A stretch of DNA of 64,000 bases. Origin: Pseudanabaenaceae cyanobacterium SKYG29. GTDB lineage: Bacteria; Cyanobacteriota; Cyanobacteriia; Pseudanabaenales; Pseudanabaenaceae. The notes beneath the pieces are model-generated. The model ran no database searches. It saw only the letters and a list, made by a program, of their open reading frames with translations, and was not told the origin of the DNA. Position 1 is the first letter of the stretch, and every line of letters starts with the position of its first letter. A program made the position numbers and the translations under genes. This document shows positions 57,894 to 64,000 of this stretch, in pieces. The stretch lies in the NCBI GenBank assembly GCA_025055675.1, contig JANWWT010000006.1:120839-184838 (forward strand), in the 5' to 3' direction.

Positions 57894-59557
57894 GGTTTTT
57901 ACTCCTTGTCCTGTGCTGGTGGGGGGGGGCAGAGGCAGGTAGCAAAATTGAACTCAATGGCAAACCCTACAATGTACCCTGGCAACAGAATGATAAGGGG
58001 CAGATATTTATCCAAGACCACTGGGTGCGGCGGGCTGTAGGTGTCACATTCTTAAGCTCCGATCGTCCAGAGCAGCAGCGGTATCAGTGGTATGGCGCTC
58101 CTACTTTTGCCAACAGTTTGTTTGTCCCCCCTAGTCGGCTCTTGCAAATCGACAACATCAAAGCAGATTGGCGCACAGAAATTACAGGGGATACCTTGAA
58201 AATCTTTACCCCCGATGCCAAGGTGACAGAAATTAGACGCAATAGCACCGACAAAGGGGAGCGCATAACCCTGCTCCTCAGTCGTCCTACCCCCTGGCAG
58301 CAAAGTCAAGTAGGCAATCAGTTGACTGTGACCGTTGCCGCGGAAACTAATAACCCCAACTCCCCTCGCCTGACCCAGAGCACCGATCGGATAACGCAAC
58401 TACAAATCCGCCCTGCAGGAAAAGAGACAACTATCGATCTGCAATTCAACCCGAACTTAATTCCCCAGGTGCGCACCCTCAGCAATCCCCCCCGTTTAGT
58501 GATTGACCTAGAAGAAAACTTTTTGCCCCCACCCCAGAGAATTGCCTGGTTACCTGGCATTACCTGGCGGGAAGAATGGCTAGCAGTAGAGGGAAAACGC
58601 TGGCAGTTTTACGGACTAGAAATCAACCCCCAGCAACAGGGGATTAGCTTTCGCCCCATCTGGGCAAATCAGGGCATGACAGGCACAGTTCCCTTAAATA
58701 CTATTGCCACTGTCAATAGGGCCGTCGCTGCGATCAATGGGGGATTTTTCAATCGTGACCGCCAACTACCTGTATCGCCGATTAAACGGGAGGGGGTCTG
58801 GTACAGTGGCGCAGTGTTTGAGCGGGGGGCAGTTGCCTGGAACGATCGCCATGAATTTACCTTCGATCGCCTCAACTACAGGGAAACGATTACCTTGCCG
58901 GACAACCAAAAAATTAACTTAACCAATCTCAACAGTGGCTTTGTCCAAAAAGGGATTGCCCGCTATCTACCCAGCTGGGGAGAATACACCAACTTGACGG
59001 ATAACGAAACGATCGTGACTGTCCAGGACAACCGCGTTGTGCAGAATATCACTGTTGCTACTAGTTTCACCCAGAAATTTCTACCTCCCCCTAACGGCTA
59101 TCTGTTAGTAGCTAGACAGGTGCCTGAAATCACAACCCTCCTGGCTCCCCAAACCCTGGTCAAGGGGGAGGTCAGTGTCCGTCCCTCTGCTTTTAATCAA
59201 CTGCCCCATTTGTTGGGTGGCGGTCCTTTACTCTTGCAGAACGGCAAACCTGTTGCCGATGCCCACAAAGAAGGTTTTAGTAAAACTTTCGCTACCCAAG
59301 CTGCTCCCCGCAGTGTCATTGCTAGGCTAAAAAATAACAACTTACTTTTGCTCACCCTTTACCCTAACCCCACCCTAGAGGAAACGACCAAAATTCTGCA
59401 ACAACTAGGAGCAGTGGATGCCCTCAACTTAGATGGCGGTAGTTCGACAGGTCTATGGCTTGGTGGTACTACTGTGGACAAGCAGGGAGAGACGCGACCA
59501 GTCCATAACGCTCTTGCTGTATTCTATGACACAAATGCTGGTAAAAATTCCTTTTAA
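57869..59557 (+). CDS. Secreted phosphodiester glycosidase-family (NAGPA-like) protein
   Basis: NAGPA-type proteins remove sugar phosphates or act on exopolysaccharide. The product has a signal peptide (GFLLLVLCWWGGAEA, cut near AEA). A central beta-rich AMIN-like region (about residues 150-235) is followed by the glycosidase domain: AVAAINGGFFNRDRQLPVS, RLPDN-like strands and the C-terminal DALNLDGGSSTGLWLGG. I start at GTG 57869, which gives a good signal peptide; an in-frame ATG at 57779 would overlap the upstream gene by 115 bases. The stop is six bases before the Amt fusion. Confidence 0.85.
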   Translation: MATTRETIGFLLLVLCWWGGAEAGSKIELNGKPYNVPWQQNDKGQIFIQDHWVRRAVGVTFLSSDRPEQQRYQWYGAPTFANSLFVPPSRLLQIDNIKADWRTEITGDTLKIFTPDAKVTEIRRNSTDKGERITLLLSRPTPWQQSQVGNQLTVTVAAETNNPNSPRLTQSTDRITQLQIRPAGKETTIDLQFNPNLIPQVRTLSNPPRLVIDLEENFLPPPQRIAWLPGITWREEWLAVEGKRWQFYGLEINPQQQGISFRPIWANQGMTGTVPLNTIATVNRAVAAINGGFFNRDRQLPVSPIKREGVWYSGAVFERGAVAWNDRHEFTFDRLNYRETITLPDNQKINLTNLNSGFVQKGIARYLPSWGEYTNLTDNETIVTVQDNRVVQNITVATSFTQKFLPPPNGYLLVARQVPEITTLLAPQTLVKGEVSVRPSAFNQLPHLLGGGPLLLQNGKPVADAHKEGFSKTFATQAAPRSVIARLKNNNLLLLTLYPNPTLEETTKILQQLGAVDALNLDGGSSTGLWLGGTTVDKQGETRPVHNALAVFYDTNAGKNSF

Positions 59558-59563
59558 TCTTCT

Positions 59564-61762
59564 ATGGGTCTGGAACTTGTCTCTGCTGATGTCTTCCTGG
59601 CAGCTTTATCCCGCGTACCCCTGGGGACGAAAGGCAACGTGTTAGATACTCTGTGGTTAGTTTTGGCAGCGGGGTTGGTGTTTTTAATGCAAGCAGGCTT
59701 TATGTGCCTGGAGTCGGGTTTGACCCGCTCGAAGAACAGCATCAATGTGGCTGCCAAAAATGCCGCTGATTTTGCCATATCTGTGGCTCTGTTTTGGTCT
59801 TTAGGCTATGGGCTGATGTTTGGTTCTAGTGCGGCGGGGTGGCTGGGAGTTTCCCAATTTTTTGTCTCTCCTGGGACTGACTTTAAGCTGAGTGCTTTTT
59901 TTTTGTTTCAGTTGATGTTCTGTGGCACGGCGACAACTATTGTGTCAGGGGCAGTGGCAGAGCGCTTAAAGTTTCTTGCTTATCTCATCATCAGCAGCTT
60001 GTGTTCAGGGCTAGTTTACCCTCTCTATGGCCATTGGGTGTGGAATGGCGTTGATCAGGGACAGGCGCTGGGCTGGCTAGGCAAATTGGGGTTTATTGAT
60101 TTTGCTGGCTCAACGGTAGTACATAGTATTGGCGGTTGGATTTCTCTAGCGGTGCTGGTGATCATTGGCCCACGGCAGGGACGATTTGACGATCGGGGCA
60201 GGGTACAAAAACTCCACAGCTCCAATCTCCCCATGGCAGTTTTGGGCATGCTGCTATTGTGGTTTGGTTGGTTGGGCTTCAATGGCGGCAGTACCCTGGA
60301 ATTCAATGCCATGGTTGCCCCCATCATTCTCAATACAGTTATGGGGGGCGGTGGCGGCATGTTGATGGGTATTTGGTTGAGCTATCACCGCTACCGCATT
60401 TTGGATATGGATTTTTTAATCAATGGTTGTCTGGCGGGTCTGGTGGGGGTGACAGCCAATTGTTTTGCTATCTCCACGGGTTCAGCCTTTGTGATCGGCG
60501 CGATCGGGGCGGCGGTCATGGTTTTAGTCGCCGACCTGTTGGAGCACTACCGCATCGATGATGCTGTGGGTGCAATTCCTGTGCACCTGGGGGCAGGGGT
60601 GTGGGGGACGCTAGCATTGCCCTTGTTTGGCGATCGGGAAGTAATTAACACAGGTTTGTCAGTCTGGCAACAGTTGGGTGTTCAGACTTTAGGCATAGTC
60701 GTGGCGGGGGTGTGGGCTTTTGGCTTGACCTATCTGGTTTTGCGTTTGATTCATCCCCACTATCCCCTACGGGTAACGAAGCAGGAAGAGGAAAAGGGGT
60801 TAAACTGGGCAGAACACAAGGCAAAGACAGAAGCTTACGACCTTGTTCAGGTTATGGAAGCCCACGCGGAGGGGCAAGACCTGCATCGGCGCGCACCCGT
60901 AGATACCTTTACGGAGTTGGGACCAATCGCTCTGCGCTACAACCGTGTCATGGATGCCCTGCAGAGTGCCCAGCAGGAAATCCTAGCCCTCAATGACAAG
61001 TTAAAGTCAGAAAATCTCAAACTAGCGGCGGAACTAGACCTCACCCGTCAGCTACAGCAGATGATCCTACCCAAGGAGGAGGAGCTAAAAAGTATTGCCA
61101 ATTTAGATATTTCAGGGTTTATGTCCCCAGCAGAAGCCGTGGGGGGTGACTACTACGATGTGCTGCGGCAGGGGGAGAGAATCAAAATTAGCATTGGCGA
61201 CGTTACAGGGCACGGTATAGAAAGTGGGGTATTGATGATCATGGCGCAGACAGCAATTAGTACCATGTGTCATGCGGCGGAAGTTGACCCTAGGCGATTT
61301 TTCCAGATTGTCAATCGGGTGCTCTACGAAAACGTGCAGCGCATGGGTTCAGACAAAAGTATGACCCTGATCGTTTTGGATTACCAAGACCGTACCCTAC
61401 ATATCAGTGGTCAGCATGAAGAAGTTATTGTCCTGCGCCACCATGGGGAAATAGAACGGATTGATACCATTGACCTGGGTTTTCCCGTGGCCCTTACAGA
61501 TGACATCACCGACTATGTGCAGCAATACCAAGTTACGCTTGCTCCTGGGGATATTGTTGTGCTCTATACCGATGGCATTACAGAGGCAGAGAATCCGCAC
61601 AAGGAGTTATTCGGCATCGATCGGCTGTGCCAGGTGCTGCGGGAGAACGCTACTAAAACCGCCAATCAAATCAGAGCTGCCATCATCCAGGCTGTGGATG
61701 CGTTCATTGGCAGTAACCAGGTTTACGACGACATCACCCTTGTGGTGATCAGGCAACTCTGA
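59564..61762 (+). CDS. Ammonium transporter (Amt) fused to SpoIIE-type PP2C phosphatase
   Basis: Residues about 20-410 are a full Amt/Rh channel: FMCLESGLTRSKNSINVAAKN, the Phe-gate region (QLMFCGTATTIVSGAVAER), FAGSTVVHSIGGW with the first twin His, and DDAVGAIPVHLGAGVWGT with the second. A cytoplasmic linker (GLNWAEHKAKTEAYDL) and a coiled coil (about 480-520) lead to a PP2C domain (about 525-732). Its GGDYYDVL, IGDVTGHGIESG, LYTDGITEAEN and YDDITLVV keep the metal Asp residues. Both parts look functional. It follows a phosphodiester glycosidase by six bases and has its own ATG. The likely role is ammonium sensing, discussed in the findings. Confidence 0.93.
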   Translation: MGLELVSADVFLAALSRVPLGTKGNVLDTLWLVLAAGLVFLMQAGFMCLESGLTRSKNSINVAAKNAADFAISVALFWSLGYGLMFGSSAAGWLGVSQFFVSPGTDFKLSAFFLFQLMFCGTATTIVSGAVAERLKFLAYLIISSLCSGLVYPLYGHWVWNGVDQGQALGWLGKLGFIDFAGSTVVHSIGGWISLAVLVIIGPRQGRFDDRGRVQKLHSSNLPMAVLGMLLLWFGWLGFNGGSTLEFNAMVAPIILNTVMGGGGGMLMGIWLSYHRYRILDMDFLINGCLAGLVGVTANCFAISTGSAFVIGAIGAAVMVLVADLLEHYRIDDAVGAIPVHLGAGVWGTLALPLFGDREVINTGLSVWQQLGVQTLGIVVAGVWAFGLTYLVLRLIHPHYPLRVTKQEEEKGLNWAEHKAKTEAYDLVQVMEAHAEGQDLHRRAPVDTFTELGPIALRYNRVMDALQSAQQEILALNDKLKSENLKLAAELDLTRQLQQMILPKEEELKSIANLDISGFMSPAEAVGGDYYDVLRQGERIKISIGDVTGHGIESGVLMIMAQTAISTMCHAAEVDPRRFFQIVNRVLYENVQRMGSDKSMTLIVLDYQDRTLHISGQHEEVIVLRHHGEIERIDTIDLGFPVALTDDITDYVQQYQVTLAPGDIVVLYTDGITEAENPHKELFGIDRLCQVLRENATKTANQIRAAIIQAVDAFIGSNQVYDDITLVVIRQL

Positions 61763-63001
61763 CTATTTGACCATAATTGACCAACTCCACAGTCCCCCCG
61801 CCAGAGCCACCAGTGCCAGACTCCAGAGCACGATCGTTAGGCCGAAATAGGATTCTGCCACTCCCGCCAAAGCCAAGGGCAAACTGAGAGCCACATTGAT
61901 GATATTGTTTTGTAAGCCAAACACCTTTCCCCGCAGTTGTTCGGGGGTTTTTTCCTGAATTAGAGTCTGCATAGGGATTGCACACAAACCGGCAAAGACC
62001 CCAATCAGGGTAGTAGTAATCAGAGCAGGGAACAAATCTTTGGCTGTCAGGGAAAGTAGAGCCAGGGCAATTGCCATTCCGATCGTGCCATAGAGGGTGG
62101 TGCGGCGGTAGGGGAGGATCTGGCCAAAGCGGGCTAGAATTCCTGCGGCAAGGGCAATCCCCACACTGGAAACCGACAGTAAGTAACCAAAATCATCCGC
62201 CCGCAACTGGGGCATCTGTTCAGCAATTTGCACAGCCAGCACTGTCAAAGCGGCAATGACAGAATAGGTAGTGACCAACTGTACTAATGCTCCCTGCACG
62301 AGGGGTTGAGTTTGGACATAGGCAAATCCTTCCTGCAGGTCTGTCCAGATATGGGGTTGGCTGTGCCCCCTTTCCCTCTCCCCTGTTACCAAGGACAGCA
62401 AAATCACCCCCGCTAGGGTATAACAGCCCCCCACCAGCACTTCCTTGCCCCAAATGCCCAAAATTCGGTCAGCCAGTTCTAAGGCAGGTTTACCTACAGC
62501 AAAGCCCAAGATGAGTGCCCCCATGACCGTCGTCGCATAGACAGAATTGGCGGTCAGGAGTTGGTCCCGCTGCACCACCAAAGTAATTGCCGATTGCTCA
62601 GCGGGTGTAAAAAACTGGGTCAATGTGGAGACTAGGAAGGTAATAACCAACAACACGCCATAGGCTTTTACTCCCTTGCCCAACAGCCCCATCACCACGG
62701 GCAGCAGCAAAATTAACGTCCCCCGTAGCAAATTGGAAGCAATTAACACCCATTTTTTTGACCACCGATCGACGAATACCCCCGCCAGGGAGCCGAACAG
62801 AATAGCTGGGATTGTGAAAGCTACCATCACTCCCGTAACAAAAGGGCGAATTTCTGTGCCCTCGTTAAACAGTTGTTGAGAAATCAAAGCGATCGTGAAC
62901 ACCAGGTAAATCTTGTCCGCAATTTGGGAAAAGACCTGGGACAACCAAATGGAGAGAAAATTGAAATTGCGAGTGAGAGGCAGGGACTGCATTAAGGTCA
63001 T
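61763..63001 (-). CDS. Major facilitator superfamily exporter-like protein
   Basis: About twelve hydrophobic segments; the pattern (FSQIADKIYLVFTIALIS, GSLAGVFVDRWSKKWVLIASNLLRG, GKVFGLQNNIINVALSLPLALAG) resembles the drug/siderophore export branch of MFS (EntS-like). The ATG at 63001 overlaps the recO stop as ATGA, so translation is coupled; the longer frame to 63013 starts inside recO and is less likely. The end is directly adjacent to the convergent Amt fusion stop. Substrate unknown. Confidence 0.9.
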   Translation of the reverse strand: MTLMQSLPLTRNFNFLSIWLSQVFSQIADKIYLVFTIALISQQLFNEGTEIRPFVTGVMVAFTIPAILFGSLAGVFVDRWSKKWVLIASNLLRGTLILLLPVVMGLLGKGVKAYGVLLVITFLVSTLTQFFTPAEQSAITLVVQRDQLLTANSVYATTVMGALILGFAVGKPALELADRILGIWGKEVLVGGCYTLAGVILLSLVTGERERGHSQPHIWTDLQEGFAYVQTQPLVQGALVQLVTTYSVIAALTVLAVQIAEQMPQLRADDFGYLLSVSSVGIALAAGILARFGQILPYRRTTLYGTIGMAIALALLSLTAKDLFPALITTTLIGVFAGLCAIPMQTLIQEKTPEQLRGKVFGLQNNIINVALSLPLALAGVAESYFGLTIVLWSLALVALAGGLWSWSIMVK

Positions 63002-63765
63002 ACAGGGAAACAACGATCGATGAGATCAGCTGATTGCAGGTGCATTTCCAGATGATACTGGGTATAGGCGCGTAACACCCTTTCCAATACTAGCCAAGAA
63101 TCGATCGATAACGATAACACTTCTGGGGGTAACTCTTTGGCCGCCAGAGTTTGCAATACCCGTAACTCCTGGGCAGTGAGATAATGGCTAACGGGGGCGC
63201 TCACCCCTGGCTTGACCACACCACCCCCCACCACACTAAAGGGGATTTTCCTGCCTGCTGCCCTGGAGAAGTCCCACAACTCCTGGGAAATACAACAACG
63301 GTACAACTGAGGCGCAAAACCAGCTAGGGCCAAGAGACGGTAAATGCCCTGGACAAATATGGGCAAAGTATGGGGTGACTCCGCTTGGCTTTGTATGCGG
63401 TGCAATAGGTCAGTAAAAACACTGAATAATTCTACCTGGGGCTGATCAGTCAACGCCTGTTTGAGGACAATTTCTGCCAGGTATTGGGCACAGGTCAATT
63501 TGGCTAAGTTCTGCCCCAGGACTAAAAAGCTCTCCTGGGTCTCTGCCTGGGTGATGCGATCGAGGGTGCGCCCCTGGGTGATGAGCAAATCATTGACGAC
63601 AAACAGTTCTGCCCGCCCCCCCAACTTGGAGCCATACTTCCTTGCCCCTGGCGCTACTACCCGAATCAACCCATATTCCTTGGTCAATACAGTCAAGAGC
63701 TTGTCCTTTTCTCCCAGGGGCATCCCCTTCAGATTTATCCCCGTTGCCCGATAGGTCCTAGCCAT
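62998..63765 (-). CDS. recO: DNA repair protein RecO
   Basis: RecO loads RecA and anneals DNA in the RecFOR pathway. The 255-residue product has an OB-fold start (YRATGINLKGMPLGEKDKLLTVLTKEYGLI, GARKYGSKLGGRAELF) and the helical middle (IYRLLALAGFAPQLYRC). Only one adjacent Cys pair (RCC) is seen where many RecO proteins have a four-Cys zinc site. The ATG at 63765 lies eight bases after the LivF-type stop, and its stop overlaps the MFS start, so these three genes appear to form a run. Confidence 0.92.
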   Translation of the reverse strand: MARTYRATGINLKGMPLGEKDKLLTVLTKEYGLIRVVAPGARKYGSKLGGRAELFVVNDLLITQGRTLDRITQAETQESFLVLGQNLAKLTCAQYLAEIVLKQALTDQPQVELFSVFTDLLHRIQSQAESPHTLPIFVQGIYRLLALAGFAPQLYRCCISQELWDFSRAAGRKIPFSVVGGGVVKPGVSAPVSHYLTAQELRVLQTLAAKELPPEVLSLSIDSWLVLERVLRAYTQYHLEMHLQSADLIDRCFPV

Positions 63766-63773
63766 GGCAATTT

Positions 63774-64000
63774 CTACCCCAGGTAGGCAAGTTGTACCCT
63801 AGGGTCATGGAGGAGGTCAGCGCCACTACATTTAATTTCCCCTGCTTCCAGGACATAACCCCGATCGGCAATCTCCAGTGCCAATTTAGCATTTTGTTCC
63901 ACTAGAAGAATTGTCATGCCTGCCTGGTTCAGCTCCTGAATTACGCGGAAGATGTCTTGGACGATTTGGGGAGCTAGCCCTAAACTAGGTTCATCCAGGA
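63774..64000 (-). CDS. Branched-chain-type ABC transporter ATP-binding protein (LivF/UrtE-like), 3' end
   Basis: Only the last 75 codons are in the window; the gene continues past the right edge. The translation begins LDEPSLGLAPQIVQDIF (Walker B and D-loop), then MTILLVEQNAKLALEIADRGYVLEAGEI (H-loop region replaced by the LivF-type Q), ending DPRVQLAYLG. The pattern is that of LivF-family ATPases of amino-acid or urea ABC importers. The stop (63774-63776) is eight bases before recO. Confidence 0.9.
   Translation of the reverse strand, partial: LDEPSLGLAPQIVQDIFRVIQELNQAGMTILLVEQNAKLALEIADRGYVLEAGEIKCSGADLLHDPRVQLAYLG

Overview
The window is a stretch of cyanobacterial chromosome. It carries the cyanobacterial marker genes bvdR, sasA, a cyAbrB regulator, argZ/agrE, sigF, HEAT-repeat bilin-lyase-like proteins, a PAP/fibrillin protein and a cyanobacterial-type ATP synthase gamma subunit. 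The hexamer CGATCG is strongly over-represented: I read 11 copies in the first 4.1 kb, about ten times the chance level. Only one of these sits in the full HIP1 octamer GCGATCGC. Base composition is near 50% GC and genes are tightly packed on both strands. I found no tRNA, rRNA, CRISPR array or complete insertion sequence. The genus cannot be fixed from this window.

Layout. 0.1-10.7 kb: mutS2 without an Smr domain, a small basic protein, a histidine-kinase-like protein with degenerate receivers, cyAbrB, HIT hydrolase, Nnr NAD(P)H-hydrate repair, a CpeY/CpcE-like HEAT protein, an RluA-family pseudouridine synthase, and an operon of a small membrane protein, bvdR and frr. 10.8-17.5 kb: an O-antigen-ligase-like membrane protein with TPRs, then an apparent operon pflB-pflA-Orn/Lys/Arg decarboxylase. 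17.7-20.8 kb: two overlapping membrane Ser/Thr kinases. 20.8-21.5 kb: the one long gap, with a candidate 6S-like RNA. 21.5-31.7 kb: argZ, a PmbA-like protein, an HldE-type nucleotidyltransferase, a dicarboxylate symporter, a Uma2 nuclease, a PAP/fibrillin protein, aspA, a frameshifted SDR gene and an Mrr endonuclease. 31.9-37.3 kb: adhE followed by an ADP-forming acyl-CoA synthetase fused to a GNAT domain.

37.4-46.5 kb: a HEAT protein, sasA, a Cache-HAMP-PP2C phosphatase, a TM2-winged-helix protein, ylqF, a metallophosphoesterase, a methyltransferase, a DUF21/CBS protein and larB. 46.6-51.3 kb: sigF, tig-clpP-clpX and a NYN-domain RNase. 51.5-56.3 kb (minus strand): ssb, asparaginase, atpC, a DUF3318-like protein, gloA, a lone oligopeptide-type permease, a small membrane protein and an orphan ORF that shares its frame across a TAG. 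56.4-61.8 kb: a GT2 glycosyltransferase, a phosphodiester glycosidase and an ammonium transporter fused to a SpoIIE-type PP2C phosphatase. 61.8-64 kb (minus): the 3' end of a LivF-type ATPase, recO and an MFS exporter.

Two themes stand out. First, there is a nearly complete mixed-acid fermentation set: Pfl and its activase make acetyl-CoA and formate, AdhE makes ethanol, and ADP-forming acyl-CoA synthetase could make acetate plus ATP. This suggests life with regular dark anoxia. Second, the window is rich in Ser/Thr phospho-signalling parts: two kinases, two closely related PP2C output domains and SigF. One PP2C is fused directly to a conserved ammonium channel, the most unusual architecture seen here.
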